Below, one piece after another: positions 18,008-26,005 of a stretch of DNA of 64,000 nucleotides; position 1 is the stretch's first letter; every line of letters begins with the position of its first letter. The DNA lies in NCBI RefSeq assembly GCF_007066085.1, contig NZ_CP041405.1, positions 2,108,001 to 2,172,000 on the forward strand, read 5' to 3'. The stretch comes from Paenibacillus thiaminolyticus (GTDB lineage: Bacteria; Bacillota; Bacilli; Paenibacillales; Paenibacillaceae). The notes beneath the pieces were generated by a model, which did not search any database, was not told the DNA's origin, and saw nothing but the letters and a program-made list of their open reading frames with translations. The position numbers were made by a program, and so were the translations under genes.

Positions 18008-18530
18008 GTGCCTGAAAACTGCACAATGAAATGTCTATCCGATAGGCGAAGTCCTCAAAACTGCACGGTTTCTCAAGACACGTTGATTCAGTAGGCAAAA
18101 TCCTGCACAAATACAGCAATTCGATAGGGACAACTTCACCTGAAAGGGAATCCTGTAAAACTGCAGCAATTTCACCCGCTTCTCTTCGACTTAGCTCAAA
18201 AGGGCCTAAAATGATGTAGCTGTGCAGCAATTCCTCGAAATGCGGACTCATTGAGCCGAAATTCCTGTAAAATAGCAGCAATTCCCTCCACACATTAAAA
18301 CCCAGGACATTATGATGTCTCCAGAAGGCGATGACGCTCTGAATGCCAAGTTTCGATTAGGTAATCACCCCTCCGAAAAAAACAGGGGTTTTCCAACAGC
18401 CTGAGAAAGGCAGGAATTTCTATCAATTTCCACTTATGCAGAGCTGGGAATGGAGAATTCCTGTACTTTTGCATCATTCCCCTAAATTCTGTCTGTGAGA
18501 AAAAGGTAATCCTGTAGTGTTCCAGGATTC
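18008..18530. repeat. Array of degenerate CCTGTAAAACTGCAGCAATT motif units, about 50-nt period
   Basis: The core motif CCTGtAAAActGCAgcAATt recurs at 18011, 18053, 18102, 18152, 18205 (with an insertion), 18264, 18460 and 18511. The first six are spaced 42, 49, 50, 53 and 59 nt. Linkers share short elements such as CGATAGG (18041, 18122). The frames across the array give protein-like repeats but have no ribosome binding sites. The gap at 18300-18455 holds a weak hairpin (CCCCT/AGGGG near 18368-18388). Confidence 0.6.
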
Positions 18531-18633
18531 TACACACTCAAGCCCGATCACCCTCCACTACATAACCGGGCCGGGATACGTTCCTGCTCATATCGCGCGT
18601 AACTCCCCGTCATATCGCGAGTCCTCTCCCTGT

Positions 18634-19455
18634 TCACGAATCGGAATCAGAAAGTGTACGATGCTTCTCCATCCATATTGTCGCGTAATCGACAATATCT
18701 CGAACAGGAAGGAGCAAGGCGGTTGCATTCGCGACCTTTCCGACTCGGACATGATTCGTATCCCGCGCGAAATCTGCTCCAATCGCATCGAAATCGCTTG
18801 AATCTAAATCCACTTCCGTGTATTCAACCCAAGCCTTCTTATTACCTTGCATAATGGGAGCTTTCGCAATCATCTCCTTCTTGCGCTCATAATTGGCCCT
18901 GTATTCAGCCAAATGAATGGATGTATTATTGCCGTGACCGACCCCTAATAATAATATCCACCCATCAAGTTCATACAGACGAGCGATCGGCGATTGCTCG
19001 CCCAAGCCGTACGCCAGACTATGATTAGCTGTAATATACACTCGGTTGGCGCCCCAGGCAGCGAAGGAAAGCTGAGGATGACTGCTTCGGATGACGCCTC
19101 TTTGCTTGCGGAACACCTCCGGTATAGTCCCCATGTCCCAGCAAGGAGTAAAATCATGATCAAAAGCAGGCATTTGCTCCCGAATATCCTTCCACCAAGA
19201 TTCTCGCACAGGCGGATTGCACCATGTCGAGGGATCAGACAAGTCCGGCGTGTGCGTTGGCATGACAAGCGTTCCTTGTTCTCCCAACTGTTCCTCTAAA
19301 GCAAATATGACTGACATGGCTCCTCCTACCATCCAACCGCCTAAGGATTTCATAGAGGAATGAAGAATCAAATTCATTCCTGATTGTACGCCCAGTTTCT
19401 CAAAGTCATTTTTCAATAGGGACGGTGTAATTAAATCTCCGCTGATTACTTCCAT
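18634..19455 (-). CDS. AAC(3)-family aminoglycoside N-acetyltransferase-like protein
   Basis: A 273-residue protein of the Antibiotic_NAT (AAC(3)/YokD) family. Characteristic segments are LILHSSMKSLGGWMVGGA (near residue 30), LVMPTHTPDLSDPSTW, the HPQLSFAAWG block with its preceding SS, and ILLLGVGHGNNTSIHLAEY, which carries the residues that hold acetyl-CoA and the antibiotic in known members. The family acetylates the 3-amino group of aminoglycosides, but chromosomal Bacillales members such as YokD often have unknown or weak activity, so resistance cannot be inferred from the sequence. The ribosome binding site is weak (AAGGCGG). Upstream and downstream are repeats, so it is probably monocistronic. 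Confidence 0.88.
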   Translation of the reverse strand: MEVISGDLITPSLLKNDFEKLGVQSGMNLILHSSMKSLGGWMVGGAMSVIFALEEQLGEQGTLVMPTHTPDLSDPSTWCNPPVRESWWKDIREQMPAFDHDFTPCWDMGTIPEVFRKQRGVIRSSHPQLSFAAWGANRVYITANHSLAYGLGEQSPIARLYELDGWILLLGVGHGNNTSIHLAEYRANYERKKEMIAKAPIMQGNKKAWVEYTEVDLDSSDFDAIGADFARDTNHVRVGKVANATALLLPVRDIVDYATIWMEKHRTLSDSDS

Positions 19456-19632
19456 ATGTTCATTCCGCCTTATCTTATGTCGTCATGTTCAAAACGAGCC
19501 ATCATCCGTCTTATTCCCCTGCTCACATTTTGAATGAATATTTAAAACTCTTGAAGCAGATATTTGATTTGTTTAAAGGATTTACGAGGCATTAACTAGT
19601 ATTTTTTACCGTTTTGAAGATGAAGCATTTCA

Positions 19633-19697
19633 TGTACAGTTATGGTTATGTCCGTATAATAGAAGAAGGAGCGGCCTTTTGCCAGGCCGCTTTTTTG
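19633..19697 (+). promoter_or_regulatory. Promoter followed at once by a terminator-like hairpin
   Basis: TATAAT at 19655-19660 has a poor -35 (TGTACA at 19633-19638, 16-bp spacer). Only about ten bases downstream lies GCGGCC-TTTTGCCA-GGCCGC followed by TTTTTT (19671-19696), an intrinsic terminator. It is an attenuator candidate for the response regulator operon that starts at 19736. Confidence 0.5.
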
Positions 19698-19735
19698 TGC
19701 GAGTAATGATAACGACACCCCAGAAGGAGGACGCG

Positions 19736-20413
19736 ATGAATATTCTAGTTGTCGATGACGAACAGAGCATCTTGAACCTCATCCGTCTCAATCTCGAGAT
19801 TGAAGGCTACACGGTACACACGGCCGCAAGCGGCCAAGCCGCGCACGAACAATGGCAGGCGCAACAGATAGATTTGATTATTCTTGATGTTATGCTTCCC
19901 GATACAGATGGTTATCAATTGCTGCGCGAGTTCCGCAACAGCAACTCAGACGTTCCCGTCATCATGCTGACCGCCAAAGGACAAATCAACGACAAGCTGC
20001 TGGGACTGCAATTAGGCGCGGATGATTACCTCGTCAAGCCGTTCCACAGCACCGAGCTGCTGCTACGAATCAAGGTTATCGAAAGACGGATGAAAAAACA
20101 AGAGCAGACGAACTCCGGATCCGGCATCATGCATTGCGGACCTTTTCATGTCGAACCGGAAAAGCGCGCGATAGTTGTGAACGGACAGGAAATTACGCTA
20201 ACGTATCGAGAGTATGAGCTGCTTCTGCTGTTATTAACCAATAAGCAGCGCATCTTCACTCGCGATGATCTCCTTATGAAGGTGTGGAAGCTTGATTATC
20301 CGGAAAATACGAGAGCAGTCGATATTATGATACAGCGCCTCCGCAAAAAGCTAGGAAAAGAAGGAGAGCGAATCAAAACCATTTACGGCGTCGGATACAA
20401 AATAGATTGTTGA
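19736..20413 (+). CDS. OmpR-family response regulator of the organophosphate transporter locus
   Basis: A 225-residue regulator. The receiver shows VVDDEQSILNLIRLNLE, phosphoacceptor aspartate in LIILDVMLPDTDGY, IMLTAKGQ and the lysine in DDYLVKPFHSTELL. The winged-helix domain has LTYREYELLLLLLTNKQRIFTRDDLL and ends KTIYGVGYKI. ATG at 19736 is five bases after AGAAGGAGG. The frame extends to 19679, inside the leader hairpin, and is rejected there. It is followed by its kinase (34-bp gap), then a membrane protein, binding protein and transporter, all on the same strand. The regulator probably controls the transporter in response to an external phosphorylated metabolite. Confidence 0.93.
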   Translation: MNILVVDDEQSILNLIRLNLEIEGYTVHTAASGQAAHEQWQAQQIDLIILDVMLPDTDGYQLLREFRNSNSDVPVIMLTAKGQINDKLLGLQLGADDYLVKPFHSTELLLRIKVIERRMKKQEQTNSGSGIMHCGPFHVEPEKRAIVVNGQEITLTYREYELLLLLLTNKQRIFTRDDLLMKVWKLDYPENTRAVDIMIQRLRKKLGKEGERIKTIYGVGYKIDC

Positions 20414-20447
20414 TTTGCACGGCCATTTTGAACAAGGTGGACAACCC

Positions 20448-21887
20448 ATGACTTTACAGAAACGCTTTCACTTGGCACTTCTTGCCCTATTCATTCCCGT
20501 CATGCTTTTTCTCTATATCGTGCTTGATATTTCTTTGCAGAATAATGTTTATCACTCCGCAGTCAATTCGCTGCAAAAGCTAAGCATAGAAGCTCAGATC
20601 TACACGATCAACTATGTGGAACGCGAACAACAAGGAAAACCAGACGTCACGCTTCAAAAAGGCGCGCCGCTCATTGCCTCATATCTGTCCAAGCGCATGG
20701 GTGTTCGTGTCCAGCTCATTAACGCGCATCATCTTGTCCTAGCTGATACCGAGCGAGGAGCGTTGTCTTATGTGAATCAGGATATGGAACAAGCGATGCT
20801 TGGCAATAAGTCCTATATGATTCAAAAGGCCTCTCCTTCTCCCTTGCTGCTGTTCTCTAGCCCAATCTACGTCGACAATCAAGTCATCGGATTAATTCGA
20901 TTCCTCCAGCCCTTGGAGGAAGAATCGCAGCTGCTCAAGCGAATGAAGGTCACCTTCGCGGTCGCTTGCTTGCTTATTCTCGCTGCCGCCGTGTTGATTG
21001 CGAATCGCTTCGCCAAGTCGCTAAGCAAACCGATCGAACAGCTTCGAGATATGGCGAAGAAGCTTGCCAACGGCCATTACGGCAGCCGTATCGAACTAAG
21101 CGGTTATGAGGAAATAAGTCAGCTGGCGCATTCCTTGCATGCAATGGCCGATGCAATCGAGCTTCACATCAAGCAGCTAAGCCGGGAGAAGGACAAGCAG
21201 CGCGATTTCCTGGATCGAGTCACTCATGAGCTGAAGACGCCTCTGACCGCGATTATGGGATATTCGAACCTAATTCCACGGCTGAAGGATCCGAAGGATG
21301 TTCAAGAAAGCCTGCGCCATATTTCCGTGGAAAGCGAGCGCATGCTTACACTTGTCGAGGAACTGCTCAGCCAATCCAAGTATGGTGACAGCCCGTTCTC
21401 GGTTTCTCCTACCATATGCGATATCGCGGCGATTGCGGGCGAAGCCGTCTATATCATGCAGCCACGACTCGACAAATACCAGATTCGGCTGTACAACGAG
21501 CTAGTAACTACGATGGTTGTCGCAGATCCGGATAAGACGAAGCAGATTTTCCTAAACCTGCTCGATAACGCAATCAAATATAGCGATGCATCCGAACTAG
21601 TGATTCAACAGACATCAAGCGATGATGCAGAGCGAATTACGATCCGGGACGATGGAATCGGCATAAGCCATTCACTCATTGCACGGTTCGACAGTTCTTC
21701 ATCGGACACAGCCCTAACATCGGACGCAGGCAATGGCTTCGGATTGCTCATATGCAAGCAGCTGATGGCCCTGCAAGGAGGAGAAATGTCCATACAATCC
21801 AAGGATGGGATCGGAACGACGATCACGCTCCAATTCCGCTCGCCGGCAGCATTGGATACACATCCCCTGCCAACATGCTCGAAATAA
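20448..21887 (+). CDS. HAMP-domain sensor histidine kinase
   Basis: A 479-residue kinase. The N-terminal helix (residues 7-28) and a second helix (about 163-183) bracket an extracellular sensor domain of about 135 residues. HAMP follows (about 185-240). The H box is DRVTHELKTPLTAIMGYS, the N box LNLLDNAIKYSD, G1 DDGIGIS and G2 GNGFGLLICKQLMALQGG. ATG at 20448 has AAGGTGG seven bases upstream; the frame is open from 20415 but without a site. The short sensor loop may work through the extracellular binding protein encoded two genes downstream, as HptA does with HptS and PgtC with PgtB in other bacteria. Confidence 0.92.
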   Translation: MTLQKRFHLALLALFIPVMLFLYIVLDISLQNNVYHSAVNSLQKLSIEAQIYTINYVEREQQGKPDVTLQKGAPLIASYLSKRMGVRVQLINAHHLVLADTERGALSYVNQDMEQAMLGNKSYMIQKASPSPLLLFSSPIYVDNQVIGLIRFLQPLEEESQLLKRMKVTFAVACLLILAAAVLIANRFAKSLSKPIEQLRDMAKKLANGHYGSRIELSGYEEISQLAHSLHAMADAIELHIKQLSREKDKQRDFLDRVTHELKTPLTAIMGYSNLIPRLKDPKDVQESLRHISVESERMLTLVEELLSQSKYGDSPFSVSPTICDIAAIAGEAVYIMQPRLDKYQIRLYNELVTTMVVADPDKTKQIFLNLLDNAIKYSDASELVIQQTSSDDAERITIRDDGIGISHSLIARFDSSSSDTALTSDAGNGFGLLICKQLMALQGGEMSIQSKDGIGTTITLQFRSPAALDTHPLPTCSK

Positions 21888-21960
21888 TACATTTATGAAA
21901 CAATTACGAAGAGATTATGAAATGATGATTGTTTATGCTGAGCAAGGAGAGTAATGCAGA

Positions 21961-22779
21961 ATGAACAAGCTTATATGGAGTGCCTTTCTTTTTACGGGAA
22001 TCATTCTATTGCTGTCTGTTGCCGGCTTCTTCCTGAATGAGCAGGTCTATCAGAAGGTCGGCATTATCAACGATAAGCATGAAGTATTGCGAAAAGTAAG
22101 CGATTCCCTTCCTGTTCAAGCAACAATTTCTCATCAGAAATGGGGATCTTTGCATGTCAATGACGAGGTAAGTCTGCACGCGTTCGTATCCTATGTGGAT
22201 CGGATCAAGCAGGAGTATGAACCGAAGCTGTCTACGGATACCGACAGTGAACAGGCCATTCTCTCGGGACGCATCCAATATTTGAACGGAAGCGAGCAGA
22301 CCTTTGAGCTTGGCAGCACCTTTACCCTAGGCAAATGGTCTTACGGCCCTGGACATGAGACTCCTCTGCTGTCTGCCCTGGAGACTCAGCTGCAAAGTCT
22401 TTATTATACGCCCGAGCATTTCGCACAATTCATACGAACTGCAAAGGGGCTCACTTTCCGCTCTGACGGCGTACAAGGAAATTTGCCTGATCATGAAAAG
22501 GGTTACTTGGTGTCCAGCATTCAACAAGCATTGGAAATCAAAGATCTGGTCGAAATTAAGCAATTGTTGCTCCGCAAGCAGAAGCCGCTCGGCTCTATTA
22601 CTGCATACAAGGAGGACAAGGAGCTGAACAATGACCGCAGCAATATCCTGCATATTGTCGTGTATTCCGACTATGTCGTCATGCAGTATATGGGCGATGA
22701 CAACGGAAATTCGATCTATTTGCAGGCAGGCTTGGAGAAGCTGCTTCATGGAAAGAACGCAAAGGCGGATATAAGATGA
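21961..22779 (+). CDS. Single-anchor extracytoplasmic protein (possibly DUF3919)
   Basis: A 272-residue protein with one N-terminal membrane segment (residues 4-26) and an extracytoplasmic domain with no motif I recognise with certainty. From memory, DUF3919 proteins sit beside organophosphate transporter and two-component genes in Bacilli, which fits the position here, but I could not confirm membership. The stop overlaps the start of the binding-protein gene by four bases (ATGA), so the two are cotranslated and probably act together, plausibly as parts of the signal-input complex. An AAGGAGAG site precedes the ATG, although spacing is long. Confidence 0.75.
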   Translation: MNKLIWSAFLFTGIILLLSVAGFFLNEQVYQKVGIINDKHEVLRKVSDSLPVQATISHQKWGSLHVNDEVSLHAFVSYVDRIKQEYEPKLSTDTDSEQAILSGRIQYLNGSEQTFELGSTFTLGKWSYGPGHETPLLSALETQLQSLYYTPEHFAQFIRTAKGLTFRSDGVQGNLPDHEKGYLVSSIQQALEIKDLVEIKQLLLRKQKPLGSITAYKEDKELNNDRSNILHIVVYSDYVVMQYMGDDNGNSIYLQAGLEKLLHGKNAKADIR

Positions 22780-23819
22780 CACGATTACTCTACCTATTAC
22801 TATTCGTCTGTCTAGTTACGCAGGCAGGCTGTTCCAATGATCATCATGCCATTACTGTGGATGAGCATGGTACGCCCGACTTGAAAGGGCGCCATCTCGT
22901 TGTATACGTGGCCGCTCGTGAAGAAGTCGGCAGTGCATTACTGTCCTCCTTCTGTCAACAAACAGGATGTACGTACGAATACATTCGGCTGTCGACAGAG
23001 GAGATATTGCGCCGCGTGTCGCAAGAATCATCGAAGCCGCAAGCGGATCTCGTCATTGGCGGAACGATCGATGCGCACATGACGATGAAGGAAGAGGATC
23101 TATCCTCCCCGATTCGCAGCGCCAATATGGATCTTATCCCTTTCCCGTTCAGGGATGAGGACGGGTATTGGGCTGGTTACGAAGTGGAGCAGTTATCCAT
23201 TGCGGTTAATCGCGAACGCTGGAATCAAGAATTTGCGCCGCTCGGGTTGAAGTTCCCTGCAACGTGGGAAGACCTGCTTGATCCAGCATATCGCGGCAAG
23301 CTCGTCATGCCAGATCCGAATTATTCAGGAACCGCGTACACGTTTATCGCCTCGTTATACGATGCATGGGGCGAGCAGAGAACTACCGATTATTTGCGGC
23401 AGTTGAACCCCAATATCGGTCTGCTTACTGTAAACGGCTTCATGCCGGCACAATACGTCAGCTCGGGCGAGTATGCAATCGGTATCAACTTTCTGGGAGA
23501 TCAGCGCAAGCTGCGCGAGGCCGGGTTCGATATCGTGAGCAGCGTTCCGATCAAAGCGAGCCTATTCGTCAATGGCATATCGAAAATTCGGAACGGGCCC
23601 AATGAGGCCGCTGCAGACTGGTTCATCAACTACAGCTTGTCACAAGAGGCTGCAGCTGTCTTGGAACGAGTGTCTTACGGCACCCCGACCGTTCACGAGA
23701 ACAAGCAGGATGCAGCGAATTCCGCTGTCTTACCTGTACACAGTTCCATGCGTAGGCATGAACAAATCATTGACCTTTGGAACAGAATGCGTGCGGACAA
23801 AAAAGGTCAAGGAGAATGA
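22776..23819 (+). CDS. Extracellular solute-binding protein (PgtC/HptA-like sensor candidate)
   Basis: A 347-residue exported protein. The signal region has a cysteine at about residue 19 (LVTQAGCSN), so it is probably a lipoprotein although the -3 position (Q) is not canonical. The body matches iron/phosphoglycerate-type class binding proteins: LVVYVAAREEVGSALLSSF near residue 40, ADLVIGGTIDA, WEDLLDPAYRGKLVMPDPNYSGTAY and a C-terminal helical part. There is no ABC permease or ATPase nearby, so it is unlikely to feed an importer. Its neighbours, a kinase and an organophosphate antiporter, argue for a ligand-sensing role like PgtC or HptA. It overlaps the upstream gene by four bases. Confidence 0.85.
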   Translation: MTRLLYLLLFVCLVTQAGCSNDHHAITVDEHGTPDLKGRHLVVYVAAREEVGSALLSSFCQQTGCTYEYIRLSTEEILRRVSQESSKPQADLVIGGTIDAHMTMKEEDLSSPIRSANMDLIPFPFRDEDGYWAGYEVEQLSIAVNRERWNQEFAPLGLKFPATWEDLLDPAYRGKLVMPDPNYSGTAYTFIASLYDAWGEQRTTDYLRQLNPNIGLLTVNGFMPAQYVSSGEYAIGINFLGDQRKLREAGFDIVSSVPIKASLFVNGISKIRNGPNEAAADWFINYSLSQEAAAVLERVSYGTPTVHENKQDAANSAVLPVHSSMRRHEQIIDLWNRMRADKKGQGE

Positions 23820-23822
23820 AGA

Positions 23823-25166
23823 ATGTTAGGTTGGTTGAAAAAAGCTCCCGCCATACCTCGATTGCCGGAGCACATGATCGCGAAGATGTACCGAATTTTC
23901 CGTATGCGTACATTAATCGGTATTTTTATCGGTTACGCAGGCTACTACTTAGTACGCAGCAACTTTACGTTGTCCACACCATATTTGAAGAGTGAGTTCG
24001 GGTTCACCCCTTCTCAAATCGGTATGTTGAGCGCGGCACTTGCCGTTACCTACGGAATAAGCAAATTCTTCATGGGAAATTTGGCGGATAAAGCCCATAC
24101 GCAGCGATTTATCGCTGTTGGATTGTTCTTGTCTGCCGTCGTTAACCTTATCTTAGGATCTACTTCCTCGTTCGGTCTCATCTTCATGATGCTTGTCGTG
24201 AACGGGGTGTTTCAAGGCATGGGCGCTCCTCCTTGCAGTATCGTACTGGCGAACTGGTTCTCGAAGAAAGAGCGCGGTACGTATATGGGAATCTGGAATA
24301 CGTCCCATAATATCGGCGGAGGCATTATCGCGCCAATCGTCGGTGTTGCATTAGGGATTCTAGGCTCGGCTTACTGGCAAACCGGAATTTTCGTCGTTCC
24401 CTCGATTATGGCCATGATTATTGCCATTTTCGTATGGTTCTGCGGCAAGGATACTCCGCAATCGGTTGGTCTGCCGCCAATCGATGAATATCGCAACGAT
24501 TATGACGATGTGGAACGCAATCCAGACGGCGACAAGCTGTCCATGAAAGAAATCTTGATCAAATATGTACTTAAAAACAAATTCATCTGGTACCTGTGCT
24601 TGGCGAACGTATTCGTGTACTTCATTCGCTTCGGCGTTTTGAACTGGGTACCATTATACTTGACGGAAGAAAAAGGCTTCACGCAATCGCAGTATCACGT
24701 TGCATTTGCTGTATTCGAATGGGCAGCCATTCTGAGCTCGCTCGTCGTCGGTGTGCTTAGCGACAAGTTGTTCAAAGGCAACCGGATGCCGCTCTGTATT
24801 ATCAGCATGGTCGGCGTCGTGTTGGCTACGCTCGTGTATTGGCAGTCTGCGAACGTCCTCGTAATTACTATCGCCGTATCCATTATCGGCTGTCTCATCT
24901 ATGTACCGCAGTTCCTGATTGGCCTTAGCGCAATCGACTTCGTACCGAAGTTCGCTGTAGGTACCACGGTTGGTATGACTGGTTTGTTCGCTTACTTGTT
25001 CGGTAACTTGACTGCAAGCGCACTCGTTGGGTTTATCGTCGAATCCTCCGGTTGGAACGGTTGCTTCCTGTTGCTTCTCGCGAGTGGCGTACTGGCCGCA
25101 CTCTTCCTGACGCTGATTCAGATCGGTCGCAAGAAGAAGCTGGCTAACGCTGCGAACCAAGCGTAA
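23823..25166 (+). CDS. OPA-family organophosphate:phosphate antiporter (UhpT/PgtP/GlpT-like)
   Basis: A 447-residue MFS protein of the organophosphate:phosphate antiporter family with twelve predicted helices. Family features are GYAGYYLVRSNFTLSTPYL (helix 1, with the substrate-phosphate-binding arginine), LGSTSSFGLIFMML, WFSKKERGTYMGIWNTSHNIGG (after helix 4) and FIRFGVLNWVPLYL (helix 7, second arginine). Such proteins exchange sugar phosphates, phosphoglycerate or glycerol-3-phosphate for inorganic phosphate. The sequence does not decide the substrate. ATG at 23823 has AAGGAG eight bases upstream, inside the end of the binding-protein gene. A strong terminator follows, closing the five-gene operon. 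Confidence 0.9.
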   Translation: MLGWLKKAPAIPRLPEHMIAKMYRIFRMRTLIGIFIGYAGYYLVRSNFTLSTPYLKSEFGFTPSQIGMLSAALAVTYGISKFFMGNLADKAHTQRFIAVGLFLSAVVNLILGSTSSFGLIFMMLVVNGVFQGMGAPPCSIVLANWFSKKERGTYMGIWNTSHNIGGGIIAPIVGVALGILGSAYWQTGIFVVPSIMAMIIAIFVWFCGKDTPQSVGLPPIDEYRNDYDDVERNPDGDKLSMKEILIKYVLKNKFIWYLCLANVFVYFIRFGVLNWVPLYLTEEKGFTQSQYHVAFAVFEWAAILSSLVVGVLSDKLFKGNRMPLCIISMVGVVLATLVYWQSANVLVITIAVSIIGCLIYVPQFLIGLSAIDFVPKFAVGTTVGMTGLFAYLFGNLTASALVGFIVESSGWNGCFLLLLASGVLAALFLTLIQIGRKKKLANAANQA

Positions 25167-25195
25167 GTCGCAGCAGGATATAAATGATAAAAAAT

Positions 25196-25247
25196 AACCC
25201 TCTGATGTCACGCTGCCAAGGCTGGGCATCAGAGGGTTTCCTATTTA
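25196..25247 (+). terminator. Intrinsic terminator of the organophosphate locus
   Basis: A perfect 12-bp stem (AACCCTCTGATG/CATCAGAGGGTT) with a 19-nt loop is followed by TTCCTATTTATT. It follows the transporter stop by about 30 bp. Confidence 0.85.
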
Positions 25248-25344
25248 TTCAACCTTGCGGAAGGTCAAGAAGAACATGTGCTAACGCCTGTGCATACTGT
25301 AGCGTAACGATATATGTCAATCCTAATAAGAGAGGGAGAGATCC

Positions 25345-25782
25345 GTGACTACCTATAGAGCATTCGGTCCATTTTTGCCTTTTCCAATCCCAACGCCAGG
25401 CGGGACGCCTGGAATTCCTTCGGCACCAGGGGGAGGGCCTTTCACACCTGGAATTCCTTCCGCACCAGGTGTAGGGCCTGGAGCAGGATTGCCTCCAGGC
25501 ATTACGCCGCCACCGCCTCAATTGCTGAGTTCGTTTCAGCAGCTATCGCAGTCCCCGTATCAAGTGCAAAGCTTTCTATACCAGTATCCGGCCCAAGGCG
25601 TCACAACATTTGCTGCAGGCTGCCAGAACCGATGGACGCTAATTGTCACTCGTACCTTCAATGTTTTTCTTATGTATATCACATCTGCTAACCCATTTGG
25701 TTTTACACAGGGCTTCATATTTCCGACGTATTCGTTTGGAAGCTTTCCTTCATCCGCAATTTTATGGTATACCTGTTTCTAA
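25345..25782 (+). CDS. Pro/Gly-rich protein of unknown function
   Basis: A 145-residue protein starting with GTG at 25345 behind GGGAG (six bases). Residues about 8-60 are rich in proline and glycine, with repeated TPGIPSAPG blocks (FTPGIPSAPGVGPG, GGTPGIPSAPGGGP). The rest (about 60-145) is hydrophobic and aromatic with several cysteines (AGCQNRW, ending WYTCF) but no recognised domain. It could be an exported spore-surface or cell-surface protein; that is a guess from composition. It stands alone between two terminators and ends 220 bp before the convergent mqnC gene. Confidence 0.55.
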   Translation: MTTYRAFGPFLPFPIPTPGGTPGIPSAPGGGPFTPGIPSAPGVGPGAGLPPGITPPPPQLLSSFQQLSQSPYQVQSFLYQYPAQGVTTFAAGCQNRWTLIVTRTFNVFLMYITSANPFGFTQGFIFPTYSFGSFPSSAILWYTCF

Positions 25783-25918
25783 AGCATGGTATGCGGTGGA
25801 CGACCTTACGAGGACTAAAAAGGGACACCATACAAGCGATGCTTGTTCCTGCTGCCATGAACCTCAAAAAAATGGCGGCCTGGCTCTGGAAGACCGGTCA
25901 CCCATCTGATAATAAACA

Positions 25919-25956
25919 TAAAAGAACTCCCGCGGTACAGTTTTTTCGCGGGAGTT
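25919..25956 (-). terminator. Intrinsic terminator of mqnC
   Basis: The minus strand has AACTCCCGCG pairing perfectly with CGCGGGAGTT and then CTTTTATG. A second small inverted repeat CCGGCG-TT-CGCCGG is at about 25975, nearer the gene. Confidence 0.85.
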
Positions 25957-26005
25957 GGTCAACACTCTGGAACCGGCGTTCGCCGGTCCTTCACTGTCGC
26001 CAGAA

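Noticed and set aside
17877..18293. 138-codon minus-strand frame over the repeat array
   Set aside because: Its repeated segments (AVLQDS, LLHSYIIL, ELLLFYRNFG) are translations of the DNA repeats; no ribosome binding site and no domain.
18634..19455. Aminoglycoside resistance gene
   Set aside because: The family is clear but many chromosomal members have no resistance activity; a resistance claim would need phenotype data.
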